52,615 bases of DNA, from positions 1-52,615 of the forward strand of contig PHDH01000002.1 of assembly GCA_002840935.1 (NCBI GenBank). Direction: 5' to 3'. Made by a program: the position numbers and the translations under genes. This DNA comes from Bacteroidetes bacterium HGW-Bacteroidetes-21. Lineage in GTDB: Bacteria > Bacteroidota > Bacteroidia > Bacteroidales > GWA2-32-17. Under the pieces are notes generated by a model, which saw only the letters and a list, made by a program, of their open reading frames with translations, made no database searches and had not been told where the DNA came from. This document shows, one piece after another, positions 26,601-34,454 of the stretch (positions are counted from its first letter, which is position 1; the number at the start of each line of letters is the position of its first letter).

Positions 26601-26910
26601 CAAACCAGCCTCCTGTGGCGAGGTATTTATTGTCGGGCGAAAGAGCCATAGAATAGACCATCCCGTTGCTTCCGGGGCCTATTTCGCCGAGTATTTCCCT
26701 GACCATTTCTCCTGACTCAACGTCCCAAACTTTTATTGTTTTATCAAAGCTCCCAGTAATAATTTGTTTTTTGTCGGAAGTTACAAGTAGAGCCCTTATT
26801 TGCCCTTTATGTCCCGCCGGATTTATCACCAACAAGGGTCTGCTTTCCTGGGCAAAAATCCCTGTATATGTCAAAAAAGTTATAAATGTACCTATAAGTA
26901 ACTTGTTCAT
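23698..26910 (-). CDS. Second exported WD40-repeat caspase-like (C14) peptidase
   Basis: Encodes 1070 residues. The signal peptide ends near residue 20 (TGIFAQ). WD40 repeats cover about 25-530 (GHKGQIRALLVTSDKKQIITGS...TIKVWD; GHIGDIEGLSISDDGKKLITASNDRTIKIW). Then follows a segment GDWIIWNEDGYFTSS and the linker PFEQFDLKYNRPDI shared with the 12213-15878 protein, plus the VNDVPVYGTQGLSI stretch. The caspase-like domain begins at KPDLYLVSIGVSKY (about 793) with the dyad in VAGHG (about His878) and DSCHSG (about Cys928). The two caspases are clearly paralogous over linker and protease, but this one stands alone with no barrel or lipoprotein partners. Exported; function unknown. Confidence 0.9.
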   Translation of the reverse strand: MNKLLIGTFITFLTYTGIFAQESRPLLVINPAGHKGQIRALLVTSDKKQIITGSFDKTIKVWDVESGEMVREILGEIGPGSNGMVYSMALSPDNKYLATGGWFGKHDESEVIGDIRIYDFKSGKLLFLLKGHRNVIHALAFTPDGKKLLSGDAENELFLWDVEGQKIIQKYNHHDKNLGLGQDDDIMDIAVHDNQFITTDQYGRIKWWNINKKDSLYCDHYYEQIAGDGVAWSPDGKYTVAVVDTFMTIYDETYKPIAEATGDMEFIFAAFSPDSKKILFGCTGRGSKHTVSVLSLETEGWTPYADFEDVDNSVIAGAFIDNETFAISGGSKDEVIVIRLKGMNEKPEVIQRMTGKGNIMFSAALSGSKIAFADQWTENFGYSKFNKQFDLISKTIESPDMSIAWKRPVKTNGNMSIERYRRGDALNGGLYIYKNKAIHDSIPLEYWNGSEHRSFSFVNNSIISGASYGTLKAYNYQGVEISQFIGHIGDIEGLSISDDGKKLITASNDRTIKIWPLNELGATVNPKSPESVTEFCKRMKIYPTFNKVFKIIGVSAESQIATKEAWLKVINTMVENDYRCSSFKNHFSEIYSNEIYPVVSVFIDENGDWIIWNEDGYFTSSKKGSKYVGYHVNQGKEKEAKYYPFEQFDLKYNRPDIILKDLSMVNQDVINAYYLAYQKRLKRMGMDETQLSDDIHLPEILIKNQNYDETKQEVKIQLSAIDSKYELDRLNIFVNDVPVYGTQGLSIKDKSTKNFNTELNIPLCPGKNKIQVSALNTKGAESLKETFNILNKNITKPDLYLVSIGVSKYKNEKFNLNYAAKDAGDVAEFFKKSDQYNKVFIKTLTNEQATKNAILDLKNNFLSQAQTKDVVIIFVAGHGVLDTDLNYFFGTYDMDFNNPISGGIAYEDLELLLDGIKPIKKLFLMDSCHSGELDLDEYSIADNTKTETSEVKFRNAGAVTTVAKNGFGLSQSAQLASDLFADLRRGTGTTIISSAGGAEFAMEGKAWNNGLFTYCLLSGLKEKSSDLNKDGIILLSEIENYVYKKVEELSGGKQRPTTRRENLEFDFRIW

Positions 26911-27246
26911 AGTTTGCTTTTTTTTGCTAAATTATAGTATTCTTCGTTACAATTTATCTATTCAAAATAAAATGATTTATTTTTTATTCTTATCGTTTAC
27001 GATATTTTTTTCGCAATTTGACTCTTAATTGTTTTTTGTGAGTAGGTAATAATGTTATGAAAATAAGCAATATATATTCGTATCTCGAGTTGTTCTTGTT
27101 GTTCCCCTAAGATTCTAAAAATTTATCGTAAGATTATCCTTCGTAATGAGCATAAATACAGGGCGTTGTTGTCTGTGATAAAGAAGTTGACACATATGTT
27201 AAAATAATATATTTTTGCTCCTTCTAAAAACTAAAAATTATTTTGT
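26911..27246. other. Divergent intergenic region
   Basis: 336 bp, very AT-rich, between the second caspase (minus) and the OmpA-family gene (plus). It contains the plus-strand promoter at 27187-27217. On the minus strand only a degenerate TATAATTT-like box near the caspase start is visible. No gene, RNA or repeat was recognised. Confidence 0.5.
27187..27217 (+). promoter_or_regulatory. Promoter TTG-N20-TATTTTTG of the OmpA-family gene
   Basis: TTG (27187-27189) and TATTTTTG (27210-27217) are spaced by 20 bp; the ATG at 27247 lies 29 bp downstream. A good match to the Bacteroidota promoter pattern. Confidence 0.6.
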
Positions 27247-30012
27247 ATGATAAAACGAATACTATTATTTTTTGTTCTTTTAGTAAATTCAGTGTTACTG
27301 TTTGCTCAAACGGGTGATGAGTATTTTACAAAAAAAGAATATGCCAGTGCAATTGCAAGATATGAACAGGAAATTAAATCAAAACCTGAAAAGTATTTCA
27401 ATCTGGCTAAAGCGTATTTTGCAATTAAAGAATTTGATAAATCAATTGCAGCACTTGAAAATTATAAAAAATTGTACACTTCAGCAGATATTGCTCTAGC
27501 TGATAAATGGATAACTCTACTGAAGAGAGACGATGAGTATATTGAAGTAAATAACTCTGGAGAATTGTTAAACTCGCCTCAATCTGATTATTTTCCGTAT
27601 GTATCAAAAGATGGTAATACATTGTATTTTACGACAAAAGACCGTGCTAATGGATTTGGTGGAGAAGATATCTGGTTTTGCGAAAGAAATTCGGATGGCA
27701 CTTGGGGAAAAGCCCAGAATATCAATACACAACTTAATACAAAGAGTCATGAGTGTATGATGTCTATGTCGGGAGATGGCAACGTTTCTATCCTATTTGG
27801 TAATTATGAAGGTTCATTCGGTGGTGGCGATTTATTCTATTCTGTTAAAACGGAAAAGGGATGGACTATGCCTTGTAACCTGGGAGGAACAATCAATTCG
27901 AAAAACTGGCAGTCGCAAGCAAGTTTAGCTGCTGATGGAAAAACTTTATTGTTTATCAGTGATGTTGAAGGCGGTTTTGGGGGTGGGGCTGATATTTATG
28001 TGTCAGTCTTATCAGAAGAAGGTTGGAGCAAACCGGTGAATTTGGGCCCTAAGATTAATACTCCTGGGTTCGAAGGCTGGCCTTTCCTTGCCGCTGACGG
28101 CAAAACTTTGTATTTTTTCAGTGATGGTCATTTTGGGTTTGGCGGTCATGATATCTTTATGGCTAAAAAAATCGGTGAATCCTGGACAGATTGGAGCGAA
28201 CCTGTGAATATGGGTAAATACATTAATACATTAGATGATGATAAGTATTTATCTATTCCATCATCCGGAATCAAGGCATATACAGTTAGAACAAATCAGC
28301 CCGAAGGATATGGTGAGTCGGATATTTATGAATTTATCATTCCTCCCAGTATGCGCCCCGAAATTGTAATTAATGTGTATGGTTATGTTACAGATGAGAA
28401 TAAAGCTCCCGTTGGAGCCGTTGTTCGTTTTTATGACTCAGTAACAGGTGTTGAGCAGGCATCGGCTAGTAGTAATTTTACGGATGGCTTATATCGGGTG
28501 TCTTTACCTCCATTAAAAAAATACAATGTTGTCATCGATATGAAAGGATATCTTTATCTGACCGATGTAATTGATCTTACTGATTTGTCGAAGTTTACTA
28601 AGGTCGAATATATGAATGAAAGATTAGCAGAGCAACTTCCTGAAATTAAGGCAATGCAAGAAAAACTGACAGCACTTAATAATCAGCTATTCTCAGTGAT
28701 TAACGAAAACTCTACAAATATTGATAATGCTTTTAAAAATTATGATGATATTATTAAAGCATATAGGACAAATCTTAATAGTTTAGACCTCTCTATTAAA
28801 AAATCAAAACTCGCATGGATGTCTAAAGAAGATAAAATTATGGATGTCCGTAAAGATTTTCAATTGCAAACAATTCGTGTAGGGGCAACTTTCGAACTAA
28901 AAAATATTTTCTTCGATTCCGGTAAGGCTACCCTTCGTGAAGAATCAAAAACTGAGCTTGATAAACTGGTGGATATAATGAAGAAAAGCGAAATCGTTAT
29001 TGAGCTAGGAGGACATACCGATAGCATTGGTACAGATGAGTCAAATATTAAACTTTCGCAAGAGAGGGTAAATTCTGTTATGCAGTATTTGATTGATAAT
29101 CAAATTAAACCTGAACGTATCAAAGCAGTGGGATATGGCGAGTCTCAACCTTTAGCCTCTAATAGTACAGACGAAGGACGTCAGAAAAATCGTCGTGTAG
29201 AAGTTAAAATTCTTCAGTTACAACTTGCAAGAGAAGGACAGGATGTGTATACGGATCAGCCCAAAGAAGTGAAGCCTGAAGAAAAATTTGATTTTCTTTC
29301 AACACTGCAAAATGCGGCACAAAAAGGAGGATTGCCTTCTAACAGCCCATGCTCTAACGAAGTTAAATATCTGACGGATATTGTGCCCACAACAACTACC
29401 ACAGATCCTCAGTATACTACACCAACACGCACACCCCGTTCAACATATAGCGAAGTCGAAAGGGATAATTTTGTTTACAAAACATTTAACCCTTATCTTA
29501 AAAACTTAAGTCTTGCTGAGCAAAATGTTAATGGAGCAAATATTTATGAAGGATCTTCTTTAGGAGTTGGAGTGAATTTTGTTAGCGAGAAACTTAGGGA
29601 AACAACCTTTGAGTACTATTTTGTTAATGATGATAGTATTAAGTGGATGGGGTATTTTAACTTTAATTATAACTGGCAGTTTTTTAAATCTCTCGATTTG
29701 CCTTTATTGACAATTTTTGGTGTTAATACTCATTTCTGGCAGCATACTTCTAATATTAATGGTTCAGACGGTGCAATTATTCTAAATATGCCTATAGGAT
29801 TCCGTTATAATATTGAAATTTCTGATGACTTGTATGCGGCTCCTATGATAAAGTATAGTTTTGGTACTTCATTAAAAGATATAAATGATGTAAGTTCAAA
29901 ATACTTTACAGTTGGGGTAGATGCACGGTATAAATTTATACAAGGAGGATTAAATTATAATAGTGGCGAACTAATTAAATATCTAGGATTTAGAATCGGA
30001 TTTGCATTCTGA
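27247..30012 (+). CDS. OmpA-family protein with TPR, PD40 propeller and C-terminal barrel
   Basis: Encodes 921 residues. After a signal peptide (to about residue 21) comes a TPR-like helical part (22-95). PD40 beta-propeller blades follow (about 110-345: SPQSDYFPYVSKDGNTLYFTT, ASLAADGKTLLFISD, GWPFLAADGKTLYFFSD). A carboxypeptidase-regulatory-like domain spans about 373-460. The OmpA peptidoglycan-binding domain (about 551-656) has FFDSGKATLREES, GGHTDSIGTDESNIKLSQER and GRQKNRRVEV. Unlike the usual OmpA-family layout, about 265 residues follow: a Thr/Pro-rich linker and a beta-rich domain (about 741-921) ending GFRIGFAF, like a small outer-membrane barrel. The protein would link peptidoglycan to the outer membrane. 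The gene ends at a perfect terminator. Similar propeller-OmpA proteins occur in T9SS/gliding contexts, but I see no partner here. Confidence 0.88.
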   Translation: MIKRILLFFVLLVNSVLLFAQTGDEYFTKKEYASAIARYEQEIKSKPEKYFNLAKAYFAIKEFDKSIAALENYKKLYTSADIALADKWITLLKRDDEYIEVNNSGELLNSPQSDYFPYVSKDGNTLYFTTKDRANGFGGEDIWFCERNSDGTWGKAQNINTQLNTKSHECMMSMSGDGNVSILFGNYEGSFGGGDLFYSVKTEKGWTMPCNLGGTINSKNWQSQASLAADGKTLLFISDVEGGFGGGADIYVSVLSEEGWSKPVNLGPKINTPGFEGWPFLAADGKTLYFFSDGHFGFGGHDIFMAKKIGESWTDWSEPVNMGKYINTLDDDKYLSIPSSGIKAYTVRTNQPEGYGESDIYEFIIPPSMRPEIVINVYGYVTDENKAPVGAVVRFYDSVTGVEQASASSNFTDGLYRVSLPPLKKYNVVIDMKGYLYLTDVIDLTDLSKFTKVEYMNERLAEQLPEIKAMQEKLTALNNQLFSVINENSTNIDNAFKNYDDIIKAYRTNLNSLDLSIKKSKLAWMSKEDKIMDVRKDFQLQTIRVGATFELKNIFFDSGKATLREESKTELDKLVDIMKKSEIVIELGGHTDSIGTDESNIKLSQERVNSVMQYLIDNQIKPERIKAVGYGESQPLASNSTDEGRQKNRRVEVKILQLQLAREGQDVYTDQPKEVKPEEKFDFLSTLQNAAQKGGLPSNSPCSNEVKYLTDIVPTTTTTDPQYTTPTRTPRSTYSEVERDNFVYKTFNPYLKNLSLAEQNVNGANIYEGSSLGVGVNFVSEKLRETTFEYYFVNDDSIKWMGYFNFNYNWQFFKSLDLPLLTIFGVNTHFWQHTSNINGSDGAIILNMPIGFRYNIEISDDLYAAPMIKYSFGTSLKDINDVSSKYFTVGVDARYKFIQGGLNYNSGELIKYLGFRIGFAF

Positions 30013-30023
30013 TTAATGATATC

Positions 30024-30055
30024 AAAAAAAGGCTGAGGAAACTCAGCCTTTTTTT
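30024..30055. terminator. Bidirectional terminator
   Basis: Perfect stem GGCTGAG-GAAA-CTCAGCC flanked by seven A on the left and seven T on the right. It ends the OmpA-family gene (plus) and the TonB-receptor-like gene (minus, ending 30072). Confidence 0.95.
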
Positions 30056-30071
30056 ATGACTACTAATATCA

Positions 30072-32429
30072 CTAAAACATTCCCTTGGTTTTCTTTTCAG
30101 TATCCAGTTCAATGTTTTTTTCAATCTTAGTTACAGTTTTACCTTTATTGAAACGATAGCTTATTTCGACCATAATCATGTTTTTCAGGAAGCCAATATC
30201 GTTGAACTTACTTTCGGAATATCCCGAAGTTTGAATAAAACTACCCTGATTAAAATCGACACCCCATGTAATAGGTGTAAAGTAAAGCAACATGACAGTC
30301 AGTTGTTTTTTTAGGAAAGGTTGTTGGATAAACGCAATCCAAAAGTCGTTGTCGCCTTTATTGTAGCCCTGGGATGTGATGAACTTCCTTAAATTATTCT
30401 GATACTGAATTCCAACAACGGTTCCATGGGCTTGGTTGACATAAATAAACTGATTAGACATGGACCAGTCATTTAAACTGTATTCGTTGCCTGAATAGGT
30501 GACACTGCTTTTGTAAAAGTCGAAGTCTGATTGAAGAAATATTGACTTCCCGAAAGGAATCGTCATCCTGGCCTCGAGACCGTAGTTCTGATAAAATCCT
30601 GTGTTGGCATAGTTGTATTCGAAAATGCTGTCGGAGCGTAAAGTGCCGATTTCTGCAATGTAATTGTTGGAAAAATGATAATAGGGTTCTATGGTTAAAA
30701 GTCCTCCAAGTATATTGGTTTGCATCGAAATTTTATGTGTGACTTCTGGTGTTAGATAGGGGTTTCCTGTTCGGACGCTCTGTAAGTCAAGCATGTATGT
30801 AAAGGGGTTGGATTGTCCGATACCGGGATAATTGGAGGCAGAACGGTATTTTACCTTAAAATCAATTTTTTCGTTGGGTTTATATTTAAAATCGCCGTAG
30901 GGCTGGAAAATGAGGTAGTTGTTTTTTCTTCCATCTGCTACCGGAGCGCTGGTTTCGGCTGCACAACCGAGTTTCATGCCTAGTTTTTTAGTGAACTGTA
31001 AGGAGTAATAACTGTAAAGTTTATTTCTGATATCAGAATATTCAAAATTATTTGTGGTTGTTTCAACAGTATAAGTGTTATTGCTTTGAACCCATGTATT
31101 GCCGTAACCAAACTGAATGCCTGATTTGCTGTTGATAGTATGGTTGTATTCGAAATAAAATTTAGTACTACTTCTGTTGTTGTCTCCGTTTTCAGTCCGA
31201 ATATCAACATCGTTTTCATTGTATGTATTGGTGTAGTTGTCAGCGTATTGAGCAAAAACGAAATTGGAATTAAACGTATTATTTTCGTTGATTTTTCCAT
31301 TATAAAACAATGAACTGTAATAGCTTTTTGACCCTGTCTGATTTTTATACAAAGTGTTTAGATGATTAACTAAACTGCCGTTTGATAAGTAATTCACGCT
31401 GTAATTTTCTTCCGTCTTATTGATATTGTAGGGTTGAGTCATTATATTGTTTTCCATGCTGATGGTGTGTTTGGGGTTGATGTAATAATCCGCGCCTACA
31501 GTAATTCCATTATAAAGTTGCTTCACTCTGGTATTTATATCGTCGCCTTCTGGAACGCTTTCAATTATAAACCCATTTTGATATTCCTTTAGATTTGTTG
31601 AGATTAAATTGAAATTATTGAAGTTACTACTATATTTCCCGTAGATATTTACTTTATTGTATACATAGTTGAGGGTGGCAGAAGCACCGTTCTGAACCGG
31701 TATATATTCCTTTTTTTGGGGATCGGTGTCCAGCATTCCTCTTTCGCTGATAAAAATTTCGGTGCCCTGATAATCTTTTTTCAGAATAATATTAATGACA
31801 GACGAATATCCTTCAAGCGCATACCTTCCGCCCGGATCGCGTATAACTTCAATTTTCTTTAAACGGTCGGGGGCCAGATTTTTAATGTATTCCTGATCTT
31901 TTTCAAGTCCGTCGACCAGAATTATTACTTTGCTGTCGTTGTCTACTTTTATGGAATTGTTATATCTATCGTAGGTTACGCCGTTTACTTTCTCAAGAAC
32001 CTCTTTGGTGTTGCTGGCTCCGGCTTTCATTTTATCCGTTACAATCTGGACATCCCTATCGAGCAGGTTTTCACTCGAATTGGTTTTAATGTTCACTTCA
32101 CTAATAAAGTTAACATCTTGAACGAGGTTTATTACGCCCACAAATTTATTGCTCCCCACCATCGTCATTTCTGAAGTGTCTGTTACATATCCTATGAAAC
32201 TATAGACAAAACGATAGGCTCCGGGATTTAGAGAAATAGTAAAAAAACCTTTTTGATCGGTCACCGTTCCGGACACTATTTCTTTCGCTGGATTTTGAAC
32301 AGATACAGAGCAAAACTCTAACGCATCTTTGGTTATAGCATCTTTAACCTGCCCTGTGACTTCGACTTTATTTTGCGAAAATAATGCTGTGCTTAAGGAT
32401 ATAAACAGTACAAGTAATACTTTATTCAT
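30072..32429 (-). CDS. TonB-receptor-like outer-membrane beta-barrel protein
   Basis: Encodes 785 residues. The signal peptide ends ALFSQ (about 19). Residues about 22-105 form a carboxypeptidase-regulatory-like beta-sandwich (VEVTGQVKDAITKDALEFCSV...GFFTISLNPGAYRFVYSFIGY). Residues about 115-225 resemble a TonB-receptor plug (KEVLEKVNGVTYDRYNNSI, VIILVDGLEKDQEYIKNL, IEVIRDPGGRYALEG). The remainder is a large beta-barrel of the family often annotated 'outer membrane beta-barrel family protein'. No TonB box is obvious, and the substrate is unknown; no SusD partner is present, so it is not a glycan SusC. It starts 57 bp after the beta-lactamase gene with no promoter box between, so read-through from aroC-bla is plausible. 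Confidence 0.85.
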   Translation of the reverse strand: MNKVLLVLFISLSTALFSQNKVEVTGQVKDAITKDALEFCSVSVQNPAKEIVSGTVTDQKGFFTISLNPGAYRFVYSFIGYVTDTSEMTMVGSNKFVGVINLVQDVNFISEVNIKTNSSENLLDRDVQIVTDKMKAGASNTKEVLEKVNGVTYDRYNNSIKVDNDSKVIILVDGLEKDQEYIKNLAPDRLKKIEVIRDPGGRYALEGYSSVINIILKKDYQGTEIFISERGMLDTDPQKKEYIPVQNGASATLNYVYNKVNIYGKYSSNFNNFNLISTNLKEYQNGFIIESVPEGDDINTRVKQLYNGITVGADYYINPKHTISMENNIMTQPYNINKTEENYSVNYLSNGSLVNHLNTLYKNQTGSKSYYSSLFYNGKINENNTFNSNFVFAQYADNYTNTYNENDVDIRTENGDNNRSSTKFYFEYNHTINSKSGIQFGYGNTWVQSNNTYTVETTTNNFEYSDIRNKLYSYYSLQFTKKLGMKLGCAAETSAPVADGRKNNYLIFQPYGDFKYKPNEKIDFKVKYRSASNYPGIGQSNPFTYMLDLQSVRTGNPYLTPEVTHKISMQTNILGGLLTIEPYYHFSNNYIAEIGTLRSDSIFEYNYANTGFYQNYGLEARMTIPFGKSIFLQSDFDFYKSSVTYSGNEYSLNDWSMSNQFIYVNQAHGTVVGIQYQNNLRKFITSQGYNKGDNDFWIAFIQQPFLKKQLTVMLLYFTPITWGVDFNQGSFIQTSGYSESKFNDIGFLKNMIMVEISYRFNKGKTVTKIEKNIELDTEKKTKGMF

Positions 32430-32486
32430 AAAAAGAATTTTGCTTAAAACGGTGCAAGAAAGAGAAAGTTACAGTAAAAAACAGAA

Positions 32487-33323
32487 TTAAATAAACCCCA
32501 GTTTTAAAAACGACTGTATAGTGATGTCTGTCCGTATTTTTGGAAACATGTCCATGTTAAAGGCTTCGTTGGGTTCGATGTTTACTGCCACAAAGTATAC
32601 TTTTCTGTCTTTTTCAATATATCCCACAAACCATCCGATATTGTTTTCGTTTCTGATAGCCCATCCGGTTTTTCCGCTGAAAACATATGCGCCGCTTTTA
32701 TCGATAATCATCATTCTTTTCATGATGTCGTATGTTTTGTTGGAAATGGGAAGTTGTTTATTGAAAAATCGTTGTAAAAAACTAATTTGTTCAAACTGGG
32801 TGATTTTTGATTCTCCTTCGAGCCAGAATAGATCTATGGTTGTTGAGTCAAAAATCATATGTCCATAATCAAAATCGGTAAGATATTTCTTCATTCTTTC
32901 GACACCAATCTTCCTTGCAACATCCTGATAACATGGTACGCAAGAAACATAAAAAGCTTCACTGAAATACAGGTTTTGTTCCCATACCGGAAGTCTTCTT
33001 TTTTTGCCATCCCATGTAAAAAGGGTACTGTCGTTTTCAACAATACCTGTTTCCAAAGCAATGAGTGAGTTGGGGATTTTAAAAGTAGATGCTGGCAGAA
33101 ACCCCTGACTACATCTGTCGAAGTTATTTGAATACCATGTTTTTGATTGTGGATCGTAAATCAGGATGGAGCCTGTCACATCTGCCGAATCGAGTATGAT
33201 TTGCAGGTCGTTTGAAACCACTCGGGTGCTGTCGGGTTGTGTTACAACTTCTTTTTTCGTTTCCTGATTTTCTGAACAAGAGAAAAGAAACAGTACAGAG
33301 ATTAAGTAAAAAAGTTTATTCAT
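32487..33323 (-). CDS. Class D beta-lactamase-like lipoprotein
   Basis: Encodes 278 residues. The lipoprotein signal ends LFSC (Cys16). Class D motifs are in order: STFK (Ser79, Lys82), S-C-V in YVSCVPCYQDVARKIG, Y-G-H in FDYGHM (usually YGN or FGN at the same 26-residue spacing), FWLEGESKITQFEQ (the Trp near the carboxylated Lys in OXA enzymes) and SGKTGW. The set predicts a serine hydrolase that acylates at Ser79 with carbamylated Lys82 as base. Being lipidated, it would sit in the periplasmic leaflet. Odd points are Asn-to-His in the YGN motif and a CVPC pair in the SxV loop. Its start overlaps aroC by 8 bp. It could confer beta-lactam hydrolysis or be a sensor; activity is not certain. 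Confidence 0.88.
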   Translation of the reverse strand: MNKLFYLISVLFLFSCSENQETKKEVVTQPDSTRVVSNDLQIILDSADVTGSILIYDPQSKTWYSNNFDRCSQGFLPASTFKIPNSLIALETGIVENDSTLFTWDGKKRRLPVWEQNLYFSEAFYVSCVPCYQDVARKIGVERMKKYLTDFDYGHMIFDSTTIDLFWLEGESKITQFEQISFLQRFFNKQLPISNKTYDIMKRMMIIDKSGAYVFSGKTGWAIRNENNIGWFVGYIEKDRKVYFVAVNIEPNEAFNMDMFPKIRTDITIQSFLKLGFI

Positions 33324-34287
33324 ACTGTAGTTTTAAATCTGTCATTATAATAGCTGCCACTGCTTCCAGAATAACAGGAACACGAAGGGCAATGCAAGTG
33401 TCGTGACGCCCTTTAATTTCTAGGGTTTCTGCTTTTCCGGATTTAATATTGAGTGTTTTTTGACTTTTGGCAATACTGGAAGTTGGTTTAACCGCTACTC
33501 TGAAAACAAGTTCGTTACCATTCGTTATTCCTCCATTGATACCTCCTGAGTTATTTGTTTTTGTTTTACCGGAGGCTTCAATAATGGCGTCATTGTGTTC
33601 GCTGCCCTTCATGGAAGCTGCCGAAAAGCCAGCACCGAATTCTATTCCTTTAATCGCTGGAATGGAAAAAGCAAGGTGACTGATTAAGGATTCTGCCGAA
33701 TCGAAAAAGGGTTCGCCCAACCCTGCTGACAGTCCTAGTATGCGACACTCAACGATACCTCCGATGGAGTCTTTTTCTGCAAGTGCTTTTTCTAGTGCTT
33801 TTTCAATATTTTTCATCCCTCCGGCTTCTATTAGTTTTGCTTCGAAATGCACATCCTGACTTATTTTTTTTGCTACCACACCCGCAGCAACCAACGCCAA
33901 AGTAAGACGTCCCGAGAAATGCCCTCCGCCACGATAATCAGCGAAACCACCAAATTTTATCTGTGCCGTATAATCAGCATGTCCCGGACGGGGTGTGTCG
34001 ACCAATTTGCTGTAATCGGATGATTTAATGTTGTTATTTGTGAAAAGTATGGTTATCGGAGCGCCGGTAGTGTGACCGTTGAAAGTGCCACTGATAATTT
34101 CAGGTATGTCGTCTTCAATCCGCTGACTTGTCCCTTTGGCTCCGCTTTTACGACGGAGTATATCGTCAATAAAATCTTCTTCTTTCAATGGTATGCCAAA
34201 GGGACAACCGTCAATTACAACGCCGATTGCCTTTCCGTGAGATTCGCCGAAAATACTGATTCTGAATTTTGTGCCAAAGGAATTCAT
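33316..34287 (-). CDS. aroC: Chorismate synthase (short form)
   Basis: Encodes 323 residues, shorter than the common 350-390. It converts 5-enolpyruvylshikimate-3-phosphate to chorismate with reduced FMN. Visible signatures are FGTKFRISIFGESHGKAIG at the N-terminus (first active-site His), DTPRPGHADYTAQIKFGG (second His) and DYRGGGHFSGRLTLALVAAG; the last replaces the common RGGGRSSARETASRVAAG, marking a divergent short subfamily. KTKTNNSGGINGGITNG and the ending ADLKL-like TDLKLQYE complete the domain. It is the first gene ahead of the beta-lactamase, overlapping it by 8 bp. aroA, the preceding pathway step, lies at 44997-46250. Confidence 0.92.
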   Translation of the reverse strand: MNSFGTKFRISIFGESHGKAIGVVIDGCPFGIPLKEEDFIDDILRRKSGAKGTSQRIEDDIPEIISGTFNGHTTGAPITILFTNNNIKSSDYSKLVDTPRPGHADYTAQIKFGGFADYRGGGHFSGRLTLALVAAGVVAKKISQDVHFEAKLIEAGGMKNIEKALEKALAEKDSIGGIVECRILGLSAGLGEPFFDSAESLISHLAFSIPAIKGIEFGAGFSAASMKGSEHNDAIIEASGKTKTNNSGGINGGITNGNELVFRVAVKPTSSIAKSQKTLNIKSGKAETLEIKGRHDTCIALRVPVILEAVAAIIMTDLKLQYE

Positions 34288-34398
34288 TTGTAGATGTATT
34301 TGAAATGTAAAAGTAGTAAATATTTACTCCGTAAGAATATCTGTGGGGATAACTTACATTCAATCGGAAATAAAATATGAGAAGAATTTAATTGAATG

Positions 34399-34428
34399 TT
34401 TGGGGTGATTTTGCTTTTCATATATTTG
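34399..34428 (+). promoter_or_regulatory. Promoter TTTG-N18-TATATTTG of the TPR-CHAT gene
   Basis: TTTG (34399-34402), 18-bp spacer, TATATTTG (34421-34428): the best match to the Bacteroidota consensus in this window. The ATG at 34455 is 26 bp downstream. Confidence 0.75.
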
Positions 34429-34454
34429 TAATTCAATTGTGAATCAATAAGAAG

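Noticed and set aside
32521-33068. Two plus-strand frames antisense to the beta-lactamase gene
   Set aside because: They are shadows of the beta-lactamase reading frame, which carries all family motifs.
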